DNA from: Plantago ovata
Taxonomy: Eukaryota > Streptophyta > Magnoliopsida > Lamiales > Plantaginaceae
Length of the DNA stretch: 64,000 nucleotides
NCBI GenBank assembly: GCA_028274465.1
Contig: CM051456.1
Location: forward strand, 95,814,550 to 95,878,549
Direction: 5' to 3'
The notes beneath the pieces are model-generated. The model did not search any database. It was not told where the DNA came from and was given only the letters and a program-made list of their open reading frames with translations. A program made the position numbers and the translations under genes. Every line of letters starts with the position of its first letter. Position 1 is the stretch's first letter. Shown here piece by piece: positions 10,546 to 22,873 of the stretch.

Positions 10546-11151
10546 CAAATAGCAGTTTAGCAAAGTTTGAGTCTTTTCAATTTTTCGTATTGTTCGTAAT
10601 TGTGTTTTTCTATTTTTTATCTTTTTTGTCTTGAGCGCCATCTGTTCTAGACCACCCTCGTCCTGCCATTCAGGAAGTGGTGAATAGCTTAAGACTTTAC
10701 TTGAGAGATGGGTAGAATATGGGAGTGTTATCTTTTATAGGGAACCCTCCTTCGTTTGATGAGAGCCAGTACTGGTTCGACCTCTTTTGAGGAAAAGTCT
10801 TAACATGGTGGAACAGCAGTAAGTCCTCAGTTTCATAGGCACGGGACAACCATTCGTATCTTAGCATGCTTCATTACGTCGTCACTGACTAGGTCCAGGT
10901 AGAGAATGTTACGAGAGACTATCTTGTCTTGACATAAGTGTTTATGTGGATGTGTATAAGTCAATCGAGGTATTCTTCAACCTATATTCATGCTTTGATT
11001 TATATGGTTTTTGTTCATATGTTATTTGGTAGATTTAGTAGATTAGTTCATTTTATTTGGCATGAAACTCCATTTTGTGTCATGCATATTTTTTTGTATT
11101 AGAGTCTAGCTTAGTTGCTTGAGGACAAGCAAAGGTTCGGTTTGGGGAGTT

Positions 11152-12420
11152 TGATGAATGTGTATTTTACACTTTCATTCGAGTCTTTTTCACCTATTTT
11201 AGCTATCCTCTATGTTAATTTAGCTATATTTTAGTACCTTTTGTTAGAATAGTGTCACGTTTCCCTTTAAATTTTATTTTACAGGTTTGGTTGAAATTCG
11301 AAGATTTCTGAGAAATTATATTGAAGTTTACAAGGAATTGGTGTTCCAGAAGCCTATTTGGAGTATCTGAAGGTTTCCGGATAGGATTTGAAGTCTAGGG
11401 GCCGAATCTGGAAGTTAGAAGGCTACTAGAAGTCAAAAACCGAGTCCGAAAAGGTAAAGAAATCCAAAAACGCGTCGAAAACGCGGAAATTCCACGAAAA
11501 TCCTCTGGGGCGAACCGCCGCACTGTGGGGCGAACCGCCCCGTGATAATTCGGGGCCTATATATAGAGCTCAGTTTTTCTCCGAAAATCATATCTTTCCA
11601 AGCCTACTTTCTCACCTCTCTCTATAGTTTTAGGTAGGAACTTCCCGGGGCCTGTCCTGGGAGTTCCATAGCTTAGGGGATACTTTTTCATAGCAGATTG
11701 GAGCTTGTAGGACCGCAATCATCCGGAGACTGACAACCTTCGGTAACTTTGTATCTTACAGTTTTATCTACTTATTTTATTTATCTTTCAATATGTTTTC
11801 TTCTATGAGTTCTGTTGATTGCATGCATAATATGAGTAGCTAAACTTATCATTGGTGGTAGTATGTGAATTCTTAGCGAGGGAAGATAATCATGCTAATG
11901 GCTATATCGCGCATTATACTCCGTGTCATTGCTTTATTTCGTTGATCAGTTGTAACCAAAATTCTCGTATGTTGTATTGATTATTATGCACAGTTGGACA
12001 CTAGTCGACCATCAGACCAATTATCTTCGTAGTGTTGAATAATTACGGAGCACATTAGGACAACCGTGATTGACTAGTCAGACCAGATTATCTTCGTAGT
12101 GCTTAATACTTGCAACAGGACACTAGATTGATTCAAAGATCTCTATGCAAGACCGAGAAATTTATGCATGATTATCGACCCATTATGCTAAGAAGGACCA
12201 TACTATCACCAATCTCCATTATCTGCTAGAAACCCCCATTGCTATCTATCTGCTGTTTTATATTCTCTTGTTAAATAGATAAAACTAGTTATAGTCCTGA
12301 GAGAACGACACTCGAGTCATTCTACTACTACACTACGGTTTTCGTTGTAGTTGTGGATTGCCTTTGGCTAAATAACAAATATTATTTGCTGAATCGAAAC
12401 CGACAAATCCGCGTTCATCA
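11152..12420 (+). repeat. Element B 3' LTR
   Basis: 1269 bp, TGATGAA...TTCATCA, followed directly by the duplication ACTAT (12421-12425). It is very similar to 6401-7649 and keeps both copies of the GGGGCGAACCGCC motif upstream of the TATA box at 11558-11566. Confidence 0.9.
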
Positions 12421-12523
12421 ACTATTAAACTGCTTGACATGTTAAAGGTAAATTTCCAAGTCTTCGGGGTACGGAAATTTTGCTGCATAAATTTCCAACG
12501 ACTTCTTCCGTATCTTTTCTTTT

Positions 12524-12845
12524 CCGATGCTCTTTTGACGTAAAATATGCAAAGCTCTCGTGGTACTTATTTTAATAAGTTATGACCTAAAAAATTTCTC
12601 GGTGAAAATTTTGTCTCGGTCCGCCTCCTTATGCGACGCTCTTTTGACGTAAAATATGCGAAACTTTCACGGTACTTATTTTAATAAGTTAAGATCTAAA
12701 AATTTTCCCGGTGAAAATTTTGTGTCTCGGTCCGCCTTCTTATGCGACGCTCTTTTGACGTAAAATATGCGAAGCTTTCACGGTACTTATTTTAATAAGT
12801 TAAGACCTAAAAAATTTTCCGGTGAAATTTTCGTCTTGACCGTCT
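12524..12845. repeat. Minisatellite 2 in the 3' region of element A (about 110-bp unit)
   Basis: CTTTTGACGTAAAATATGC recurs at 12532, 12641 and 12752, giving three units of 109-111 bp. Each contains the palindrome ACTTATTTTAATAAGT and a CGGTGAAAATTTTG block. It belongs to A, between the antisense gene and integrase. The rest of 12846-13167 is AT-rich, with no gene seen. Confidence 0.85.
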
Positions 12846-13167
12846 CTAACTTGTTTATTGATTAGCTTCAATAAATCTTTACTCTTTCTCCTCTTCTTCT
12901 TTTGACTTCTTTATTATAACCTTTACATTATAATAACATTTTTATCTGTCGAACTTGCTATCTTAATGCGGACTTGACGTAAATCTAAAATGTTAAGGCC
13001 TTAATAACTTTGCACAAAACATAATTGTTCATAAGTAGCTGCTAATGAATTTAACTGAAATCATTACAACTCTTTAAACAAATAAAAAAGGTTCAAAAGG
13101 AAAAAATAAAACGAAATAACAAAGTTCCTAGGTGATCTTCTACTCTCACATCTCTGCCCTTCTCTTC

Positions 13168-16100
13168 CTAAGTGTAGAATTTCCTTAGGTTCTTGATGTT
13201 CCAGGGTCTCTTCCATCCTTTGTCTTCTTCATCTGCTAGCTCGTAGCTGCCATTTGTTTTTGCCTTGGTTATTTTGTACGGCCCTCTCCACTTTGGCTCA
13301 AGTTTGCCCATTCCATCTTGCTGTGTTGCTTTTCTCAGTACCAAGTCTCCCACTTGCAGTTCTCTGTTCTTCACATTCTTGTTGTAGCTCCTTGCCACTC
13401 TGTTTTGGTAGTTTATGATCCTCACTAAAGCCGTACGCCTTAGCCCCTCCAATGTGTCTAAGTCCATAACTCTTGCCTCATGATTGTCTCCCGGTTCATA
13501 ACCTTGTACCCTTAGGGTCTCCACCACTGCTTCAGCCGGGATCACGGCCTCTGATCCATAGACCAAGTGAAATGGTGTTTCTTGGATTGCTGTTCTTGAA
13601 GTAGTCCTGTATGCCCACAGAACTCCATCTAGCTCATCTACCCAATCTCCTTGACATGCTCTAAGTCTCTTCTCAATGAGTTCCACCGATGTCCTGTTGG
13701 TTCTCTCTACTTGACCATTTGACTGTCGGTAGTACATTGTTGTGAACCTTTGCTCTATCTTCATCTTTTTGCACCACTCTTTGAGCTTTTTTCCCGAGAA
13801 TTGTATTCCATTGTCCGAGACTATAACTCTTGGTAGTCCGAACCGACATACTATATTCTTCCAAATGAAGTCCAGCACCTTGTTTTTTGAAATTGTGGAT
13901 ACCGCCTCTGCCTCGACCCATTTGGAAAAATACTCCACTGCTACGATTAGGAACTTTTTCTGCCCCGTTCCTTTTGGTAATGGCCCTACTATATCAATGC
14001 CCCATCTGTCAAACGGGCAAGTGATTATAGTTGGCTTGAGCTCTCTGGCTGGCTTTGTGCTTTGCTTGGCATACTTCTGACACTCCGTACATGCTTTGGC
14101 ATATCAGATAGCATATGCGATGATCTTTGGCCAGTAGTATCCTTGCCTCAAAACTTTTTGAGCTAACGACCTTCCTCCGGAGTGATTTCCACAACTTCCC
14201 TCATGCACTTCTGCCAAAATCTGTTTTGCTTCAAAATTTGTTAAGCATCTCAAGTGAGTGCCTGCAAATGATCTCCGGTACAAGTCATTCCCAATCATTA
14301 AGTATCTTAGTGATCGTGCAACCACCCTTCTCGCATGGTCTTTAATAATTGGGAGCTCTCCCCTAGTCAAATATCTCCTGATCTCCTGCATCCAATTATC
14401 ATCTTCCTCGATATTCAAGATGAGCTTCTCTTCGACCGTGACGGACAGCTTAGTTTGCTCCATCAACATTATCCTCCTTGTGTTTATTGCTCCTGAAGTT
14501 GACGCGTACTTTGCTAGGACGTCTGCTCTATCATTTTCCTTTCAAGGTATCAAGCTTAAGTGAAACTCTTTGAACTCTTCAGCTTCTTCCTTCAATAGGG
14601 CCAAGTAGCTCCTCATGCTCGGGTGCGTTGCTTCAAATTGCCCCTGATATTGGTACTCGACTAACTGTGAGTCTGTGCGTGCTTCTAAGTATTCCACTCC
14701 CAATGCTTTGGCTATCTTGATCCCATTTAGAAGTGCTTCATACTCTGCTTCATTGTTTGTCACTTTGAACGGTAGAGATATGGCAAACTCTAACTCTGCT
14801 CCTCTTGGTCCTGCCAAATATACTCCTGCTCCTCCCATGCTCGTTAGTGAAGAACCATCAACTTTCATCTCCCAATACTCTTTATCTCTTTTATTCTCCT
14901 CCCCTTTTCCATCCTCTTGTTCTACCTCTCTCTCTTCCCACAGCTGAATATCCTGAGTTTCTTCCAAAGTCATGACAGATGTTATTCTGCTCTCTTCTTC
15001 TTCTGCGATGATGGGAGTAGATTTGGATGGGAACTCCACTATGAAATCTGCTATCACTTGGTCTTTCTTAGCTGACGGAGCTTGAAAATCTACCTCATGT
15101 TCACTCAATTCAATTGCCCATTTTGCCAACCTTCCGGAGTGCTCAGGCTTTCCCAATACTTGCTTTAGGGGCTCATGAGTTAACACAATCACTTTGTGGG
15201 ATCTAAAGTATGGCTTTAACTTTCTTGAGGTATAAAGCAAAGCATATGCTAGCTTTTCCATGTCTAAGTACCTCGTTTCCGTGGGGGCCAAAGCTTTACT
15301 CACATAGTAAATTGGGAGGCAATCAGCTCCTTGAATCCTCACCAAAACTGAGCTTATTGCTTCACGGGCGAATGCTAAGTATAAGTAGAGTGGCTCTCCA
15401 TCTAATGGCTTGGACAACAAAGGCGGAGACTGAAGGTAGTTCTTCAAATCTTCTAGAGCTTGCCTACATTCCGCGTTCCACACAAAATTTGCCTTGTCCT
15501 TTTTCTCTTTCTCGGTTTTTCTCAGAACCTTAAAGAATGGAAGATTCTTTTCTGCGGAGCGAGAAATGAATCGGCTCAAAGCGATCACTTTCCCTACTAA
15601 CTGTTGTACCTCGTGATGTGTCGTTGGGTGTGGTAAATCTTGTATTGCCTTAATCTTCTCAGGGTTTGCTTCTATCCCTCTCTTTGTGACCATATAACCC
15701 AAGAACTTTCCGCCTTTCACTCCGAAAGTGCATTTTGCGGGGTTAAGTTTCATCCCATACTTTCTCAAGATAGCAAAACACCTGTTCAAATGTGTTATAT
15801 GATCAACCTCCTTCTTGCTCTTTACAAGCATGTCATCCACATAAACTTCCATTGTCTTACCTAGCTCCTCTTTGAACATTTGGTTCACAAGTCTTTGGTA
15901 AATTGCTCCTGCGCTTTTCAACCCGAATGGCATGACCTTGAAGCAATAAACACCTCCAGCTGCAAAAAATGTTGTTCTTGGGATATCCTCTTTTGCCATC
16001 TTGATTTGGTAAAAGCCTTGATATGCATCCATAAAGCTCAACAAAGCACATCCCGCTGTTGAATCCACCAGCTGATCTATCCTTGGGAGAGGGTAAGGAT

Positions 16101-16702
16101 CCTTCGGGCAGAATTTGATGAGTCGTGTAAAGTTATTACACATCCTCCACTTGTCGGTACCTGGCTTTTCCACCAACACCACATTGCAAACCCAATTTGA
16201 ATAGCGAACCTCTTCAATGTGTCCGGCTTTCAGCAATCTTTCTACCTCTGCGGCGATAATTGCCTCTTGCTTCAGTCCAAAATTAGTTCTCTTCTGCCTT
16301 ATGTGCGTGATCTTAGGATCCATATTCAGCCGGTGAACTGCTACAGACGGATCAATCCCTACCAAGTCATTTGTGCTCCAAGCAAACACATCTGCGTTCT
16401 CCTTGAGACACGCTATTAGCTTACACTCGACTTCCCAATCCATCTCTGTTCCTATCGTTGTTGTTTTCTCAGGATCTCCGTCTATCATCTGCACTTCTCT
16501 GATTGTCTCTTTGGGTTGTATCTTATTTTGCTGTAAGAATCTTTTCTTAGGAGTTGGAGCGACGGGCTCCTCTGGGATGACCTTGTACTCCTCCGGGTGG
16601 ATCTCTTCCTCTATGGGCTCTTCTCTTGCTTTTCGAGCTTCTTCTCTTCTTTGGTCCTTAGTAAGTGACAGACTTACTTTTCGCTTTTTTGTTGGTGCTT
16701 CT
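13168..16702 (-). pseudogene. Element A pol: reverse transcriptase, RNase H, archaeal-type RNase H, integrase (two nonsense codons)
   Basis: This continues the protease frame from 34900 across the D insertion. Domains in order: a linker with DVFAWSTNDLVGIDP; RT with FMDAYQGFYQIKM and YVDD at 15832-15843; Ty3-type RNase H; a second, archaeal-type RNase H starting MKVDGSSLTSMGGAGVYL with NNEAEYEALLNGIKIA. Integrase follows, with a zinc-binding HHCC part (EVHEGSCGNHSGG...CTECQ) and the D,D,E core (WGIDIVGPLP, VIVSDNGIQF, NGQVERTNRT). It ends NIKNLRKFYT at 13168. Dual RNase H marks the Tat lineage. TGA stops at 14542-14544 (after the second RNase H) and 14104-14106 (between the integrase HH and CC pairs) break the frame. 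Both could be CGA to TGA. The usual RMCVDFT motif of RT reads RMCNNFT, probably another decay mutation. Confidence 0.9.
16698..16702. repeat. Left target-site duplication of the D tandem (CTTCT)
   Basis: CTTCT directly precedes the leftmost D LTR. The same five bases follow the rightmost LTR at 34895-34899. No such duplication separates the two D units at the middle LTR. Confidence 0.9.
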
Positions 16703-18601
16703 TGTTAGTAAAAGTGAGAAAATTTGCCTCTAAGGCTAAGCAGCGGAAGTTTAAAATTTTAATCTCACTAAAACTGATATGACTATACCGTTTATTGAAC
16801 TGGAAGAAATCACTTACATGTCCTCCAGTAGGTAAGCAAATTGACCGGGTAGCTGTTCCTCAATCTCCAAACAAAGCCTTGCAATCTCCTCGTCCGGCTG
16901 GTTGATTTCTTCTTCGTCAGAGATGAAATCTTCTTCAATGGAATCTCCAAGATTGCTCATCAACAGGTTCCTTGTATCCTTAGACCTCGGTATCCACGGG
17001 CAGTGTATCCACCAAGAACGCTAGGATGTTCTTCTGTGTTTTGAGCTTCTGAGAGAAAATTATTTCTTTCTGACTGTCAGAGAGAATTTTCTACGTTGGA
17101 ATAGAATAGAATACTTCTTTCTATCTTTTCTGATTTAGTCAGTAAGTTGGTTCAGAAAATCACGTAAGATTTTTATCCAAGTAAATCTTACTGATTAGGA
17201 GACTCCAAAAGTCATCAGCTAACCAACTAAGAGATAATAACTAATTATCTCAGTCAAAGATAAACTAGAAGAAAATGAAGAAAAGAAAATAAAAGGGAGC
17301 AGAAGAAAGAGCCGTGGCTGCTAGCAGCCACGGGCTGGGCCTGGCCCAGCAGCACGATTGGCCCAGCTCTCTTTTCTTCTCTTCTTTCTATTTTCTTTCT
17401 TGGACTCTCATTTCAAATTGCGTCCAAATGCATATGTCTTCAATTAATTATTAAATCCAATTTAATTGAATTAATTATATTTCTAAAATATATTCCATAA
17501 ATAATAAATGAATATTAATCTAATTAATAATAACTCTATTATATTTATGTATAATAATTTAATATTAATCTAATTAATATTTAATCCAATATACATAGCT
17601 CATTTGTAGAAACACCACCTTGAAGTGTGACCCATAGGGCCTTGCATATTAAGCAACAATCTAATTAAGGTCATAATAAATTCCTAGACAATTTATCAGA
17701 CAATATTAATATGCAAGGAACGTTTGTGAGGAAAACAAACCACCTGTAGCGTAGGGTACTTTGATGATACGGCACCTTCATTCACGAATACTCGAATGAG
17801 TCTAGAATATGGTTATGTGTCTATTCTAATAACTCCATTCATGGTCTCTCAATCTTATTAGTCGATCTATGAATTATGTCCAAACACCATTTTGACATAT
17901 TCACATACGGTGGCCACCGGTTTTATGATCGCACTAAATATGAGAAGTGAGTATTCTCTCCTTGTATCTATTACGGAGGAATGAATCCTATCTTGGCCCA
18001 ATCACTCACACCATATGCTTCCCAATGTACCCAACGCATGCCGTATCTACCCTACTTTAAGAGTGCAAGCGTTGCGCATGGTCAAAGTACATTATTCCAC
18101 ATATGATGTAGTATTGGCCTCAAGTCTAAGGACTACTAACATCACCCTACACACCGATACTACCACAGACACTTAAATAGCTTTACCAAATGGTTTCTCG
18201 GTTGGGCATGCCAACACTCTCCAAAGTGTCCATATGTTCATCATGAATAACCAGGTTCATTCGTAGCAGTGAGATCTACTACATCCTCGAAGGATCTAAT
18301 GCAACATATGCTAGCTTCAATCGCATCATTGATATCCCGTATCTCAATGATCTTCAGCTAGTGGCTTATTTTAGGACTTAATTATTGACACACAAGCTCC
18401 CACTAACTTGGTGATTACCTTAAGTCCTTGGGAACATTTTATCGAATAATTCAAACAACCAAATAATGTATTCATAAAATGTAATGCCAATTGTATTTAA
18501 TAATGTATAGATAAATGAACATAAATAAATAACAATAACTGAATGTAATCAAGTACATATCGTCCCTATCGTAGGTTGTCTCTAGGACATATATACTTTC
18601 A
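16703..18601 (-). repeat. Element D LTR 1 (outer 3' LTR)
   Basis: 1899 bp. On the minus strand it begins TGAAAGTATATATG and ends TACTAACA. It lacks about 12 bp within the GC-rich palindrome cluster (17312-17360) that LTRs 2 and 3 keep. The 22-bp palindrome at 17312-17333 is intact. A polypurine tract (AGGCCAAGTGGGAGAT, minus strand, 18602-18617) adjoins it. Confidence 0.92.
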
Positions 18602-18615
18602 ATCTCCCACTTGGC

Positions 18616-21600
18616 CTAGAGCCAATCACCTACGTGTCTAACACCTATGTTCTTGAAATGTCTAACATGTTTGTCAATGTTCAACACTTTGGTGAAAGAA
18701 TCTGCCACATTTTCCTCATTGAAAACTCGTTCTATAGATACTTCCCCTCTAGCTATCATCTCTCTAATTAGATGATACTTCCTAGGTACATGCTTATTCT
18801 TGTTAGTGGATCTTGGTTCCTTTGCTTGTGCAACAGCGCCTTCGTTGTCGCAGTAGACCGTTATAGGACTACTATTAGGAACTACCCCTAGTTCCTTTAG
18901 GAATTCTGAAATCCAGACAGCCTCCTTTGAGGCTTCTGCAGCAGCAATGTACTCGGATTCGGTCGTAGAATCAGCCAAGGTGGATTGCTTTGAACTCTTC
19001 CAAGTGACGGCTCCACCATTGAGTGTAAACACATACCCAGTTTGTGATTTGTAGTCGTCTGGGTCTGATTGAAAACCGGCATCGACATAACCACTCATTC
19101 GCAACTCTTGTTGTCCACCATATACCAGAAAGGAATCTTTAGTTCTTCTAAGATACTTAAGAATTGCTTTCACAGCTGTCCAGTGTTTCATACCTGGATT
19201 CTGTTGGTGTCGACAAGTACAGCTAAGCGCATATGCCACATCTGGCCTTGTACAATTCATGGCATACATGATAGATCCAATAGCTGACGCATATGGGATT
19301 CTTTTCATGTGTTCGATTTCCTCATCTGTAGAAGGACTATCCTTCGAGGTGAGAGCAACGCCATGTCTAGCTGGTAAGAAACCTTTATTGGATCCATCCA
19401 TATTAAAGCGTTTCACTATTTTGTCGACATATGTGGACTGTGACAACCCTAACAATCTTCGGGATCTATCCCTATGGATTTTGATTCCAAGAATGTAACA
19501 GGCTTCACCTAAGTCTTTCATCGAGAAAGTCTTAGATAACCACTCCTTTGTGGATCGTAACATTTGGACATTGTTTCCCATGATTAATATGTCATCAACA
19601 TATATAACCATGAAAACAATTTCAGCATCGCTGCGTTTAACATAAACGCATGGATCTTCCGCACATCTGATGTAGTCAAACGATTTGACTGCCTCATCAA
19701 AGCGAATATTCCAACTCCTTGAGGCTTGCTTTAGTCCATAAATGGATCTCTTTAGCTTGCAAACTAATTTGGGATTTGACTTAGATGTAAAGCCTTCAGG
19801 TTGTATCATATACACCTCTTCCTCGAGATTTCCGTTAAGGAAAGCAGTTTTCACATCCATTTGCCAAATCTCATAATCATAGTATGTTGCTATAGCAAGT
19901 AAAATTTGAATAGACTTAAGCTTGGCTACTGGTGAAAAGGTTTCGTCATAATCGATACCATATCGTTGACTATAACCTTTCGCCACCAGCCTAGCCTTGT
20001 ATGTCTGTATGTTGCCATCAGCATCTGTTTTCCTCTTGAAAACCCATTTGCAACCGATAGGTCTAACCCCTTCTGGTGCATCAACCAAGTCCCATACTTG
20101 ATTCTCATACATTGAGTCTATTTCGGATTTCATGGCTTCTTGCCACCTTCTTGAATCAATGTCCAACATTGCTTCTTTGTAAGTCTTAGGGTCATCTTTG
20201 TGAGATAAATCAAGTTCAAACTTGTCATCCTCCAAGAGTAAACTTATCTTCTTGGAAGTTCTCACTTCTAACCTTTTAGACCGACGGAGTGCGGGTTTGT
20301 TTGGTTGTGCTGGCTGTATATTCTGATTGTGAGATGGTTCAACTTGTTCAATCTGTTGAACAGTTGAAGGCGGGTCAGATGCAATAGTTGCACGTGATTC
20401 AGGTGCAACGGTTGCAACTGTATCCTGGGGAGTTGGTTCTGACATGACCTGTTGAACCGTTCCAGTCGGTTCAGTCAATGTCGGCTCGGTAGGGGCATTT
20501 TGGGAATTAGTCAAATTTACTAAAATGCTCCCACTGGCTGGCATATCTTCCCAGAGATGTGCTCGAGCCATAAGATCCTCCTTGAGCTCCCACTGAATCA
20601 TTGTCATAACTATTTGACAATTCATTAACCTCAATGTTATTTTCTTGTTCTTGGATCTCCTCGAGTTCTATCTCATTTCTACTATGTTGCTTGAAGACAT
20701 AATCATCTTCCAGAAAAGCAGCCTGTCTGAAAACAATGATGTTATGTTCCTCAGGCAGATAGAAGTAGTAACCCTTGGTTTCCTTAGGATATCCAATAAA
20801 ATAACATTTCTCACTTCTGGGTTCCAGTTTCCCTGCGAGCATTATTTTCACATATGCTGGACAACCCCAGGCATGCATAAGTGAAAGACTTGGCTTCTTG
20901 CCATACCATAACTCATATGGTGTTTTCTCGACTGATTTGGATGGAACCCTATTCAGAATATATATTGAGTCTAGTAACGCGTATCCCCATAAGAAGATTG
21001 GAAGAGTTGTGAAATTCATCATGGATCTTACCATGTCTAACAAAGTTCGATTTCTCCTCTCAGAAACACCATTCATTTGTGGTGTTCCTGGTGGAGTCCA
21101 TTGTGATTGAATTCCATTAAGCTTTAAGTAATCCAAGAATTCCTTACTTAAGTATTCTCCTCCTCGATCTGATCGAAGAGTCTTAATACTTCTTTCAAGT
21201 TGTTTCTCTACTTCAACCTTATATTCTTTGAATTTCTCAAAAGCTTCAGATTTGTGTTTCATAAGATACACATAGCCAAATCTAGAGAAATCATCGGTAA
21301 AGGTTATGAAGTAAGAATACCCACCCCTAGCTTGAGTTTTAAAGGGTCCACACACATCAGAGTGAACTAACTCAAGTACTTGTTTAGCACGAGTACCCTT
21401 TCCGGAAAAAGGTTTCTTGATAATTTTTCCTTTAAGACATGATTCACAATTCCCATATGATTCAAAATCAAATGGTGCTAAATAGTCTAACTTTCTTAAC
21501 CTTGCAATTCTTGTCTCATTAATGTGACCAAGTCTACAATGCCACAAGTAAGTGATATTTCTTGAATTATCAAGCTTTGGTCGTTTGTTTTGTATATGAA

Positions 21601-22873
21601 ATAAATTATGTCTACATTCAAGTAAGTACAAACCATTCATAAGAGGAGCATTTCCAACATCAATACCATTATGAAAAAAATAACAATTATTATTGGCAAA
21701 ACGGAAGGAAAACCCTTCATTGTCTAACATAGGAATGGAAATAATGTTTCTTACAATAGAAGGAACGAAATAACAATTATTCAGTTCTAAAACAAAACCC
21801 GAGGGTAAATTTAATCTATAAGTTCCAACACGTAGGGCAGCAACGGACGATCCATTTCCTACGCGTAGATCAATTTCCCTTGGTCTAACCTGTCGGCTAT
21901 CAATGAGCCCCTGCAAATTGTTACAAATGTGTGAGCCACAAGCAGTATCTAATACCCAACAATTCGAGTTTTGTGTAGACATATTTATCTCAATGACAAA
22001 CATACCTTGATGGGAGCCAGATGCACCATGCGTGGTCACAACTCCATCAGCAATTGCCTTTGGGCAATCTCTCTTCCAGTGGCCTTTCTGCTTGCAGTAA
22101 AGACACGTATCCTTCTCCATGTTCACCACCTTCTTCTGATTTCCAGCCTTACGCTTAAAAACCTTAGCCTTAGGTCCAATCTTTGGCTTCTTGGTTTGCT
22201 TAGTCTTACCCTTTGAGCCATAGCCCGTAGGGTGAGCCTTCGCAGATGATCCAACCAACATAACAGACTTCTTCTTAGGTTGAGCCTGTTCATAGGTCTT
22301 AAGCATATTGTGGATTTCAGGAAGTGTAGCATCTTTGGCATTCATATTGTAATTCATGATGAATGTGGAATATGAATCCGGCAATGATTGAAGGATGATG
22401 ATGACTGAAACACGGTTCTCAAATTTGATTCCAGCAGTTGCCAGTTTCTCAATGAGTCCAATCATCTTGAGCACGTGTTCAGATACATTTCCTCCTTCAG
22501 ACATCCTCATTTTGAAGATTTCTCTAAGAAGATCAAATTCAACACTCTTAGAAACAGTTCCAAAGAGGCTTTTGAGGTGCACGAGCATTTCATATGGCAT
22601 CATGTTTTCATGTTGCCTTTGCAGCTCCATAGTCATTGCAGCTAGCATAACACACTGTGCATTAGCAGCATCATCTTTGTGCTTCTGGTGAGCAACTTTG
22701 TCAAACCTAGCAAGCTCAACAGCAGCAGTAGGAGGAGTGGGGATTGGTTCGTCCAAGACGTACTCAATTTTCTTTTGCCTAAGCACCAAACGAATGTTAC
22801 GGATCCAATCCATGAAGTTTGGACCAGTAAGAGTGCATTTCTCCAAGATCATTCTTATGGATAAATTGGCCAT
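18616..22873 (-). pseudogene. Element D left copy gag-pol, frameshifted
   Basis: Same polyprotein as the right copy (26761-31020). It starts MANLSIRMILEKCTLTGPNF at 22873. Gag, a CX2CX4HX4C zinc knuckle, protease and integrase are read to about 20540. A 2-bp deletion (GA missing in CTGGCATATCTTCCC against CTGGCAGATATCTTCCC) then shifts the frame. RT (YVDDILIMG) and RNase H continue in the second frame to 18616. Only a handful of residue differences from the right copy are seen (for example Lys for Glu in LRQ(K/E)KIEYVLD). This copy makes no full polyprotein but could still be mobilised in trans. Confidence 0.92.

Larger units (their letters stand above)
9553..11151 (+). other. Element B 3' non-coding region with paired hairpins and an A-rich tract
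   Basis: No RT, RNase H or integrase similarity is seen in any frame. Features noted are two hairpins (10208-10229 and 10321-10342), a strongly A/G-biased tract (about 10397-10545) and a polypurine tract TTTGGGGAGT next to the LTR (11141-11150). Short open frames over the A-rich tract encode only Lys-rich low complexity and are dismissed. The same layout is conserved in B' (52076-53664). Confidence 0.75.
6401..12420 (+). mobile_element. Element B: non-autonomous gag-protease LTR element (TR-GAG type, Athila-like)
   Basis: LTRs lie at 6401-7649 and 11152-12420, flanked by the perfect duplication ACTAT (6396-6400 and 12421-12425). The LTRs start TGATGAA (left copy mutated to AGATGAA) and end TTCATCA. 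A primer site TTGGCGCCGTTGCCGGGGA follows the left LTR. A purine-rich tract (TTTGGGGAGT) precedes the right one. Inside there is only gag plus an aspartic protease. No RT, RNase H or integrase is seen, and about 1.6 kb of non-coding DNA takes their place. The related copy B' (50809-57264) has the same plan, so lack of pol is a family trait. Such elements must use enzymes made elsewhere. Confidence 0.9.

Noticed and set aside
10355-10641. Lys-rich and Phe-rich open frames on both strands
   Set aside because: They translate the purine-rich tract of element B and are low complexity. The same holds at 52584-52927.
14127-16708. Plus-strand open frames of 60-110 codons across pol of element A
   Set aside because: They are antisense shadows of the RT, RNase H and integrase coding sequence. 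The same applies across both D copies and element C.
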